Origin: Burkholderiales bacterium
GTDB lineage: Bacteria; Pseudomonadota; Gammaproteobacteria; Burkholderiales; SG8-39
Length of the DNA stretch: 40,386 bases
Assembly: GCA_020845995.1 (NCBI GenBank)
Contig: JADLES010000070.1
Location: 1 to 40,386 of the forward strand
Reading direction: 5' to 3'
Shown here: piece after piece, positions 35,001 to 40,386 of the stretch
How the letters are laid out: each line of letters starts with the position of its first letter
Numbering within the stretch: position 1 is the stretch's first letter
Translations under genes and position numbers: made by a program
Notes under the pieces: generated by a model
Told to the model about the DNA's origin: nothing
Seen by the model: only the letters and a program-made list of their open reading frames with translations
Database searches by the model: none

Positions 35001-35128
35001 TCCGAGAGCGGGGTTTTGCCGTCGATCGCGGCCAGCACCGCCCGGTCGGCGCGCGAAAGATTGCTGGTCTTGCCGGACGCTTCCTGCACGCCCTTGCCAG
35101 TCTTCGAAAAGATCGCGGAGAGGTTCAA
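32036..35128 (-). CDS. Giant coiled-coil membrane protein with AsmA-like C-terminus
   Basis: 1030 aa from a TTG at 35128. N-terminal ~75 residues form a small helical domain ([12 protein letters not shown] to IREVSSGS). A Pro/Ala linker is followed by a huge charged coiled coil (~125-605) built of AEAKARAE and AERKAKEE units, broken by one Pro/Ala-rich gap near 465-485. A single membrane helix (~648-670) leads to a ~360-residue AsmA/DUF748-like domain ([10 protein letters not shown], then [15 protein letters not shown] and LSGRVAADV). Topology suggests a cytoplasmic coil and a periplasmic beta-rich domain. I choose the TTG because a perfect TATAAT (35162-35157) lies 28 bases upstream; a start at 35260 would precede the promoter and lie inside the MFS gene. 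Function unknown. Its stop overlaps purL. Confidence 0.8.
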   Translation of the reverse strand: MNLSAIFSKTGKGVQEASGKTSNLSRADRAVLAAIDGKTPLSEVQNKFEKLAGAKFEALIRQFDKDGYIREVSSGSQSAAPAPRPAAAPAKPPSKPAADDDSDGLDFTQALKIPPRPAAPKPPQMDLAAAARADAERKAKEQEAIDYRARQEVEAKAKAEAKARAEAEAKARAEAEAKARTEAEARARADAEAKVKAAREAAVRMATEAKARAEADAKARTEAAEREKAKLEADLNAKLEAERKAREEAEKRATEAAEQARKELEEKAKRDADEMRQRLEAEMKARLEEERKAREAEDRKRREEEDRRRKEEDERRAKEEAERRAREEEDRKRREEDERRRKEEEARRAKEEAERKAKEEAERKAKEEAERKAKEEAERKAKEEAERKQREEEDRRRKVEDERRAKEDADRRAREESERKAKEEAERKAKDEAERKAKEETERKAREEAERKAKEEAEAKARAAADLAASLPKVEAVPAPPPAAAPAGADLGDLLGDLESFGKKEEEERKAKEEEERKAKEAAARRAQEEAERKAQEEEERKRREEEERRRKAEDERRAREEEERREREEDERRKEEEAERKRKAKEAQTARQAAQQAARATDGDGLQVGDEDLDQDDIKRDQKVMARRGAEAAPSAVVAAAGRPKRWGKTVAIAAFVLLLGGIGVLHVVPVSTPEYEKGAAEALGAPVKIGAARLSLFTGVELKFENVTVGGARIRLVRGSPEIGSLFGAAKSFRKLELEGLSMSQSQLGDALFGKAAGTNFRVGQVTVRQLALDGPLKLPVLDVEATIGADGAVQSVRLAGADKLTVQLSPKGSELAFEINAGSLALPFVPALSLSDFGMKGTASRTGVASSEFDGRAYDGVISGTARIRWGANWTAEGEVRARGLKAAVFAPALVSDGKVEGRAAYSMSGGAPGQLYEGARMQGEFKIDKGVLGSFDLTRALQTGGAQSTGRTVFNEMTGKGVYDKGAVQLRDISMTAGSMNAGASIDIDPSGALSGRVAADVKTPTQTLRTVLNLSGKVQEPVIRK
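33774..33893 (-). repeat. 24-bp tandem repeats in the coiled coil, block 1
   Basis: Five consecutive 24-base units (plus-strand form begins TTGCGCTCGG and ends TCGCC) encoding eight-residue units such as AERKAKEE. The units differ by synonymous and conservative changes, as expected from repeat expansion followed by drift. Confidence 0.8.
33966..34085 (-). repeat. 24-bp tandem repeats in the coiled coil, block 2
   Basis: Five consecutive 24-base units, more alike than in block 1 (most differ at one to four positions), encoding AERKAKEE repeats. High similarity suggests recent duplication; the copy number may vary between strains in multiples that keep the frame. Confidence 0.85.
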
Positions 35129-35155
35129 GTGCCTGAGCGGTTTCGGGGGGCGCGC

Positions 35156-35162
35156 TATTATA
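35156..35162. promoter_or_regulatory. Overlapping bidirectional -10 element
   Basis: Plus-strand TATTAT (35156-35161) and minus-strand TATAAT (35162-35157) almost coincide. The first lies 8 bases before the GTG of the MFS gene, the second 28 bases before the TTG of the coiled-coil gene. Two polymerases could not use both at once, so the two genes would compete for transcription. No convincing -35 on either side. Confidence 0.45.
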
Positions 35163-35169
35163 GCTACAA

Positions 35170-36360
35170 GTGGCTGTTTCCCCGGCGTCAATCCCCCTGA
35201 CTTTCCTGCTCGGCGTGCTGGTCGCGCTGACCGCGCTCGGCATGGACATGTTCCTGCCATCCGTGCCCGTCCTGGCGCGCGCTTTCGGCGCCGAACCCGG
35301 CGCCGCCCAGCTCACCGTCACCACCTACCTGCTGGGCCTCGCCGCCGGCCAGCTTGCCTGGGGCCCGGTGTCCGACCGCTACGGGCGCAAGCCCGTCCTC
35401 TGCGCGGGACTCGGCCTGTTCCTCGCCGCCAGCCTGTGGGGCGCGCACGGCCGCTCGATCGACGAAATCGCGCTGCTGCGCCTCGCGCAGGGAATCGGCA
35501 TGTCGAGCGGACCGGTGATCGCGCGATCGATCGTGCGCGACCTCTATGCGCGAGAACGGGCCGCGCACCTGCTTGCGCGCATGATGGCCGTGTTCGGCGT
35601 CGTGCCGGTGGCCGCGCCGCTGCTCGGCGGCGCGGCGCTCACCCTGCATGGCTGGCAGGCGGTGTTCTGGGTCTACGCGGGCATCGCGCTGGCGCTGCTG
35701 CTCGCGGTCGCGGGCGGACTGCCCGAGACCGCGCCCGCCGCGCGCGCCCCGGTCGCCTTCGCCCGGCTGGCGGGCAACTTCGCGGCGCTCCTGCGCGATC
35801 CGCGCTTTCGCGCCCCGCTCGCGACCATGATCTGCGCGCAAATGGGGATCATCGCCTTCGTGTCGTGCTCGGCGCTGGTGATGGTGCCGGCGCTGCGGCT
35901 CACGCCGGCGGCGTTCAGCGTGCTGTTCGCGCTCATCATGCTCGGGCAGATCCTGGGCGGGCTCGCCGGCAGCCGGCTCGTGGCGCGCACCGGCATCGCG
36001 CGCATGGTCCGCCTCGGCGCCTCGCTCGCCCTCGCCGCGGGCCTGCTGCTCGCCGCGCTCGCGCTCGCAGGCGCCTCGCACTGGAGCGCGGTGGTGCTGC
36101 CGATGATCCTCTATCTTTTCGGCTGCGCGTTCCTGATCCCGAACGCGACCGCCGCCGCCCTCTCGCCCTTCCCGCAAATGGCCGGGGCGGCGTCCTCGCT
36201 CCTCGGCGCGCTGCCCTTCGGGCTGGGCGCCCTGGTGAGCGCCGGGCTGGCGGCGGCATTCGACGGGACGATGCGTCCCCTCGCGCTTGCCGTGTGCGCG
36301 TCGGCCTGCGCGTCGTTTGCCTTCGAGCGGCTCTGGTTCCGCAAGCACGCGCATGGATAG
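35170..36360 (+). CDS. Bcr/CflA-type multidrug MFS transporter
   Basis: 396 aa, twelve predicted membrane helices. Proton-coupled drug exporter family: the TM1 motif [41 protein letters not shown] (motif A) and the [14 protein letters not shown] segment are characteristic of Bcr/CflA. The substrate cannot be deduced. An in-frame stop at 35161 limits the start to the GTG at 35170 or very near it, so there is no room for a ribosome-binding site after the -10 box and the mRNA may be leaderless. Its end overlaps the oxidoreductase start by 8 bases. Confidence 0.9.
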   Translation: MAVSPASIPLTFLLGVLVALTALGMDMFLPSVPVLARAFGAEPGAAQLTVTTYLLGLAAGQLAWGPVSDRYGRKPVLCAGLGLFLAASLWGAHGRSIDEIALLRLAQGIGMSSGPVIARSIVRDLYARERAAHLLARMMAVFGVVPVAAPLLGGAALTLHGWQAVFWVYAGIALALLLAVAGGLPETAPAARAPVAFARLAGNFAALLRDPRFRAPLATMICAQMGIIAFVSCSALVMVPALRLTPAAFSVLFALIMLGQILGGLAGSRLVARTGIARMVRLGASLALAAGLLLAALALAGASHWSAVVLPMILYLFGCAFLIPNATAAALSPFPQMAGAASSLLGALPFGLGALVSAGLAAAFDGTMRPLALAVCASACASFAFERLWFRKHAHG

Positions 36361-37453
36361 CGTCGAATGCGCGGTGATCGGCGCGGGGATCGTCGGCCTG
36401 GCGATCGCGCGCGCGCTCGCCACGGCCGGGCGCGAAGTGGTGATCCTGGAAACCGAGGACGCGATCGGCACCCACACCAGCTCGCGCAACTCGGAGGTCA
36501 TCCACGCGGGCCTGTACTACCCGAAAGGCTCGCTGAAGGCGCGCGCCTGCGTCGCCGGCCGCCGGCGGCTGTACGAGTATTGCGCCAGCCACGGCGTGCC
36601 CTACCGGCGCTGCGGCAAGCTGATCGTGGCGACGAGCGACGCGCAGGTCGCCGAACTGGACTCGATTCTGAAGAAGGGAACGGATAACGGCGTCGACGAC
36701 CTGGTCCGGATCACGGCGGCGCAAGCGGAGCAAATGGAACCCGCGCTGCGCTGCGCCGGGGCGCTGCATTCGCCCTCGACCGGCATCGTCGACAGCCACG
36801 CGCTCATGCTCGCCTACCTCGGCGACGCCGAGGCGGCGGGCGCCATGCTGGGCTTGCGAAGTTCGCTGGAAAAGGTCTTCTTGCGGGACGGGTGTTTCGA
36901 ACTCCATGTAAAGGACGCAAGCCCCGTTCGCTGCGCGCTCCTCGTCAACAGCGCCGGCCTGCGCGCGCCCAGCGTCGCGCGGCGGATCGAGGGGTTCCCG
37001 GCGAGCCGGATTCCGCGCGAGCTGTACGCCAAGGGCAACTACTACTCGCTCGCGGGCCGGCCGCCGTTCTCGCGGCTGGTGTACCCGGTGCCCGAGCCGG
37101 GAGGGCTCGGCGTGCACCTGACCCTCGACCTCGCCGGCCAGGCGCGCTTCGGGCCGGACGTCGAATGGGTGGACCGCATCGACTACCGGGTCGACCCGCG
37201 CCGCTCCGAGGGGTTCTACGCCGCGATCCGGCGCTACTGGCCAGGACTGCCCGAGGGGGCGCTCGCACCGGGCTACGCCGGCATCCGGCCGAAAATCTCC
37301 GGCCCGACCGAGCCGGCCGCGGACTTCCTGATCCAGGGCCCGGCCGCGCACGGCATCCCGGGACTCGTCAACCTGTTCGGCATCGAGTCGCCCGGATTGA
37401 CAGCCTCGCTCGCGTTGGCCGATGATGTCGCCGCGCTTTTTTCGCGTCTTTGA
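36353..37453 (+). CDS. FAD-dependent oxidoreductase, L-2-hydroxyglutarate oxidase-like
   Basis: 366 aa DAO-fold flavoenzyme. FAD motif GAGIVG (10-15) with ETED at the end of strand 2, then [25 protein letters not shown], which is the signature of the LhgO/L2HGDH family, and [12 protein letters not shown] near the C-terminus. Likely oxidises L-2-hydroxyglutarate or a similar 2-hydroxyacid, passing electrons to quinone or oxygen. Its reading frame ends 13 bases before the TRAP binding protein, suggesting that the transporter supplies a related acid. Starts within the end of the MFS gene. Confidence 0.88.
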   Translation: MDSVECAVIGAGIVGLAIARALATAGREVVILETEDAIGTHTSSRNSEVIHAGLYYPKGSLKARACVAGRRRLYEYCASHGVPYRRCGKLIVATSDAQVAELDSILKKGTDNGVDDLVRITAAQAEQMEPALRCAGALHSPSTGIVDSHALMLAYLGDAEAAGAMLGLRSSLEKVFLRDGCFELHVKDASPVRCALLVNSAGLRAPSVARRIEGFPASRIPRELYAKGNYYSLAGRPPFSRLVYPVPEPGGLGVHLTLDLAGQARFGPDVEWVDRIDYRVDPRRSEGFYAAIRRYWPGLPEGALAPGYAGIRPKISGPTEPAADFLIQGPAAHGIPGLVNLFGIESPGLTASLALADDVAALFSRL

Positions 37454-37466
37454 CCCGGAGAAGAAA

Positions 37467-38438
37467 ATGACACTCAAACCCCTGTTCGCCTCGCTGGCGC
37501 TGCTCGCCCTGGCGGGCGCCGCCCAGGCGCAGACCAAGTGGGACATGCCGACGCCGTATTCCGACGGCGAGTTCCACACCATCAACGTGCGCCAGTTCGT
37601 CGAGGACGTGAAGAAAGCCACCGGCGGCAAGCTCGATATCAACGTGCACTCGAACGGCTCGCTCATCAAGCACCCGGACATCCTGCGCGCCGTGTCGACC
37701 GGCCAGGTGCCGATCGCCGAGTACCTGCTCGGCCAGTTCGGCAACGAGGACCCCGTGTTCGCGGTGGACAACCTGCCCTTCCTCGCCGCCGGCTACGACA
37801 ACGCCTGGAAGCTCTACCAGGCGCAGAAGCCGATCCTCACCAAGAAACTCGAAGGCCGGAGCCAGCTGCTGCTGTTCTCGGTGGCCTGGCCGGGGCAGGG
37901 CCTGTACACGAAGAATCCGCTGAAGAGCGTCGATGACTTCAAGGGCGTCAAGTTCCGCACCTACAGCCCGCAGACCGCGCGGCTCGCCGAGCTGCTCGGC
38001 GCGAGCCCGACGGTGATCCAGGTGCCCGAGGTGCCGCAGGCGTTCGCCACCGGCACCATCAGCGCCATGATCACCTCGTCGGCGACCGGCACGCAGGTCA
38101 AGGCCTGGGAGTTCGTGAAGAACTACTACACCACGAACGCGATGCATCCGAAGAACGTGGTCACCGTGAACAGCCGCGCCTTCCAGCGCCTGCCGGAGGA
38201 CCAGCGCAAGGCGCTGCAGGCGGCCGGGGCCGCCGCCGAGAAGCGCGGCTGGGATCTGTCGCGCAAGCGCGAGGCCGACGCCAACAAGCTGCTCGCCGAC
38301 AACGGCATGACGGTGCACAAGCCCGATGCCGCGCTGATGGCGGCGATGAGCAAGATCGGCGACACCATCACCGCCGAGTGGCTGAAGGCCGCCGGCGCCG
38401 ACGGCGAGGCGATCGTCAAGGCATACCGCGGTAAGTAG
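37467..38438 (+). CDS. TRAP transporter periplasmic substrate-binding protein (DctP-type)
   Basis: 323 aa. Signal peptide 1-22 (ASLALLALAGAAQAQ), then a DctP fold: TINVRQFVEDVKKATGGKLDINVHSNGSL, GQVPIAEYLLGQF and GVKFRTYSPQTARLAELLGASPTVIQVPEVPQAFATG. In DctP proteins the arginine of the FRTYS-like segment normally grips a ligand carboxylate, so an organic acid is expected. Start at ATG 37467 with GGAG at 37457-37460; a longer frame from 37422 would precede the ribosome-binding site. First gene of a P-Q-M set. Confidence 0.93.
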   Translation: MTLKPLFASLALLALAGAAQAQTKWDMPTPYSDGEFHTINVRQFVEDVKKATGGKLDINVHSNGSLIKHPDILRAVSTGQVPIAEYLLGQFGNEDPVFAVDNLPFLAAGYDNAWKLYQAQKPILTKKLEGRSQLLLFSVAWPGQGLYTKNPLKSVDDFKGVKFRTYSPQTARLAELLGASPTVIQVPEVPQAFATGTISAMITSSATGTQVKAWEFVKNYYTTNAMHPKNVVTVNSRAFQRLPEDQRKALQAAGAAAEKRGWDLSRKREADANKLLADNGMTVHKPDAALMAAMSKIGDTITAEWLKAAGADGEAIVKAYRGK

Positions 38439-38442
38439 CCCC

Positions 38443-38976
38443 TTGAGGCGGTTCCTCGACCGCCTCTATGCGGCGAGCGGCGCGCTCGCCGCGCTGAGCC
38501 TCGCCAGCATCTGCGTGCTGATGCTGGCGCAGGCGGTCGGCCGCGAATTCGGGCTGCTGATCCGCGTCGCCGACGACCTCACCTCCTGGCTGTGCGCGGC
38601 GGCGGCGTTCCTCGCCCTCGGCCATACCTTCCGGCACGGCGAGCTGGTGCGGGTCGGGCTGTTCATCGACCGACTGCCGCGCGGCCCGCGCCGCGCGGCC
38701 GAGCTCGCCGCGCTCGGCCTGACCGCCGCCTTCATCGGCTACATGAACTGGGCGGCCGCCCGCTTCGTCTACGATAGCTGGCAGTTCAAGGAAGTCGCCC
38801 AGGGCCTGGTCCAGATCCCGATCTGGATTCCGCAGCTGTGCTTCGTGATCGGGGCGATGATCTTCCTCATCGCGATCCTCGACGAGCTGGTCCGGGTCCT
38901 GTCGAACCGGAAGCCGACCTACCAGCTCGCCGAGGAAGACCGCCGCGCGCGCGGCGACTACTCGGAGATGGCGTAG
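38443..38976 (+). CDS. TRAP transporter small permease (DctQ-type)
   Basis: 177 aa with four hydrophobic helices (~15-35, 48-65, 85-105, 125-147), the DctQ layout; RVADDLTSWLCAAAAFLALGHTFRHGELVRV is the family core. TTG start at 38443, 4 bases after the binding-protein stop. It supports the large permease subunit in sodium-driven uptake. The 16-residue C-terminal tail is polar and cytoplasmic. Confidence 0.9.
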   Translation: MRRFLDRLYAASGALAALSLASICVLMLAQAVGREFGLLIRVADDLTSWLCAAAAFLALGHTFRHGELVRVGLFIDRLPRGPRRAAELAALGLTAAFIGYMNWAAARFVYDSWQFKEVAQGLVQIPIWIPQLCFVIGAMIFLIAILDELVRVLSNRKPTYQLAEEDRRARGDYSEMA

Positions 38977-39017
38977 CCCGCCATGATCCGGGACATGGCG
39001 CCCTGAGGATGGCGGCC

Positions 39018-40328
39018 ATGAGCACGCTGGAGATCGCGCTGGCGTTGCTCGCGCTGCTGCTCGTGCTGCTCGCGGGCGGCGTCTGGATCGCGATCTCGCT
39101 GGGCGCCGTGGCCTGGTTCGGGCTGCACTTCTTCACCACCACGCCGCCCGATGTCAACCTGTTCCAGTCGTTCTGGGGCTCGAGCGCCTCCTGGACGCTC
39201 GCGGCGCTGCCGCTCTTCATCTGGATGGGCGAGATTCTCTACCGTACCAAGCTGTCGGAGGAGATGTTCGAGGGCCTCGCGCCCTGGCTGACCTGGCTGC
39301 CCGGGCGCCTGATGCACGTCAACGTGCTCGCCTGCGGCATCTTCGGCACGGTGTCGGGCTCGTCGGCCGCGACCTGCGCGACGATCGCCAAGGTGGCGCT
39401 GCCCGAACTCGTACGGCGCGGCTACGACCAGAAGACCGCCCTGGGTTCCCTCTGCGGCGCGGGCACGCTCGGCATCCTGCTGCCGCCCTCGATCATCATG
39501 GTGGTCTACGCCGTCGCGGCCGAGGTCTCGATCCTCAAGGTGTTCCTCGCCGGCTTCCTGCCGGGGTTCCTGCTGATGGCGCTGTTCTCGGGCTACATCG
39601 TCGTCTGGGCCTGGCTCAACCCGGGCAAGACGCCGCGGGACGAGTTCCGCATGAGCTTCGGCGAAAAGCTCTACAAGAGCCGGCACCTGATCCCCTGCGT
39701 GCTGCTGATTGTGTTCATCGTCTGGGTGATGATCGAGGGCTGGGCGACGGCGACCGAATCGGCCGCCTACGGCGTGCTCGGCTCGCTCGCCATCGCCTGG
39801 TGGTCGGGCGGCCTCAACCGCGACACCTTCTGGCAGAGCCTGATGGGCGCGACGCGACTGTCGTGCATGATCATGTTCATCCTCGCCGGCGCCTCGTTCC
39901 TGTCCTCCTGCATGGCCTTCACCGGCATCCCGAAGGCGCTCGCCGCCTGGGTGGCGTCGCTCGCGCCGAGCAAGTACATGCTGATCGCGATCCTCGCCGG
40001 CATCTACATCCTGCTCGGCGCCGCGCTCGACGGCGTGTCGATGATCGTGCTCACCACCTCCATCGTCATCCCGATGATCGAGAAGGCGGGCATCGATCTC
40101 ATCTGGTTCGGCATCTTCATCGTGCTGCTGGTCGAAATCGCCGAGGTCACGCCACCGCTGGGGTTCAACCTGTTCGTGCTGCAGACCATGAGCGGCAAGG
40201 ACAGCAACTACGTCGCCTGGGCCTCGCTGCCGTTCTTCTTCATGATGGTGCTGTGCATCGCACTGATCACGGTGTTTCCCGAGATCGCCACCTGGCTGCC
40301 CGATACGCTGATCAAGAAAGCAAAGTGA
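39018..40328 (+). CDS. TRAP transporter large permease (DctM-type)
   Basis: 436 aa with about twelve to thirteen helices. Family signatures: GTVSGSSAATCATIAKVALPEL, GAGTLGILLPPSIIMVVY, and the second-half equivalent VEIAEVTPPLGFNLFVLQ. It carries substrate and Na+ through the inner membrane. I choose the ATG at 39018 because GAGG (39005-39008) is 9 bases upstream; the ATG at 39009 touches that sequence. Its stop forms a GTGA overlap with the glutathione S-transferase start. Confidence 0.94.
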   Translation: MSTLEIALALLALLLVLLAGGVWIAISLGAVAWFGLHFFTTTPPDVNLFQSFWGSSASWTLAALPLFIWMGEILYRTKLSEEMFEGLAPWLTWLPGRLMHVNVLACGIFGTVSGSSAATCATIAKVALPELVRRGYDQKTALGSLCGAGTLGILLPPSIIMVVYAVAAEVSILKVFLAGFLPGFLLMALFSGYIVVWAWLNPGKTPRDEFRMSFGEKLYKSRHLIPCVLLIVFIVWVMIEGWATATESAAYGVLGSLAIAWWSGGLNRDTFWQSLMGATRLSCMIMFILAGASFLSSCMAFTGIPKALAAWVASLAPSKYMLIAILAGIYILLGAALDGVSMIVLTTSIVIPMIEKAGIDLIWFGIFIVLLVEIAEVTPPLGFNLFVLQTMSGKDSNYVAWASLPFFFMMVLCIALITVFPEIATWLPDTLIKKAK

Positions 40329-40386
40329 TCGTCGTCCACCATCTCAACAACTCGCGCTCGCAGCGCATCCTCTGGCTGCTGGAGGA
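40325..40386 (+). CDS. Glutathione S-transferase, N-terminal fragment
   Basis: Twenty codons are visible before the window ends, beginning with a GTG that overlaps the DctM stop by 4 bases. They read VIVVHHLNNSRSQRILWLLE, the first strand and helix of the thioredoxin-like glutathione-binding domain; HHLNNSRSQR is typical of a common proteobacterial GST group. Tight overlap implies co-transcription with the TRAP genes. The rest lies outside the window. Confidence 0.85.
   Translation, partial: MIVVHHLNNSRSQRILWLLE

Noticed and set aside
32276..35200. 974-codon plus-strand Leu/Arg-rich frame opposite the coiled-coil gene
   Set aside because: The repeats look protein-like on both strands, but only the minus strand has a membrane helix, AsmA-like domain, promoter and coupling to purL.
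35128..35260. Start of the coiled-coil protein at 35260
   Set aside because: It lies inside the divergent MFS gene and upstream of the perfect TATAAT; the added residues are not conserved-looking.

Overview
The window is about 40 kb of high-GC, densely coded chromosome. Gene content and order (alr-lplT, UDG-rimI-tsaB, ispD-ispF divergent from mfd, the PA2779/PA2778 pair, a TRAP transporter) point to a betaproteobacterium; I cannot place it below class. I see no IS element, CRISPR array, rRNA or tRNA. No stretch over 300 bases lacks a gene. The longest gaps (about 140-190 bases) are promoter regions, except 25968-26154, where I see only a TACACT box near its end.

Layout. 1-4121: alanine racemase (cut by the window edge) divergent from the lysophospholipid transporter lplT, then a minus-strand tsaB-rimI-uracil-DNA glycosylase cluster. 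4148-7853: tartrate/D-malate-type dehydrogenase, an HtrA/Deg-like protease and a PlsB-like acyltransferase. 7864-13258: a signalling block with a CHASE2 Ser/Thr kinase, a CHASE2 class III adenylate cyclase and, convergent with them, a stand-alone cyclic-nucleotide-binding protein preceded by a small zinc ribbon. 13301-13525: a SelW-like selenoprotein gene with an in-frame TGA in a CxxU motif and a strong hairpin right after the TGA; a standard gene caller would miss it. 13686-17544: the PA2779/PA2778 membrane protein and C39-like lipoprotein pair, a small periplasmic protein, and ompR-envZ. 17545-20801: a GcvA-like LysR regulator divergent from a 71-aa protein, a PaiB-family flavin protein, ispF and ispD. 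20858-28105: mfd, a Sel1-repeat protein, serB, an NTF2-like protein, a DUF167 protein, an SDR and a RidA-family protein. 28122-35128: a coiled-coil/AsmA-like membrane protein overlapping purL by 4 bases. 35170-40386: Bcr/CflA-type MFS exporter, L-2-hydroxyglutarate oxidase-like enzyme, a complete TRAP transporter (P, Q, M) and the start of a glutathione S-transferase.

How genes work together. The kinase, cyclase and cNMP-binding protein could form one envelope-sensing module. OmpR-EnvZ is a complete two-component system with candidate autoregulatory half-sites upstream. The oxidoreductase plus TRAP genes look like an uptake-and-oxidation unit for a hydroxy or keto acid. Two genome-style traits recur: 4-base GTGA/ATGA overlaps between partner genes, and TANNNT -10-like boxes only 5-10 bases before start codons that lack a Shine-Dalgarno, suggesting frequent leaderless transcripts.

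The main discovery is the selenoprotein at 13301-13525. It predicts that this organism makes selenocysteine, although no selA, selB, selD or tRNA-Sec gene lies in this window.
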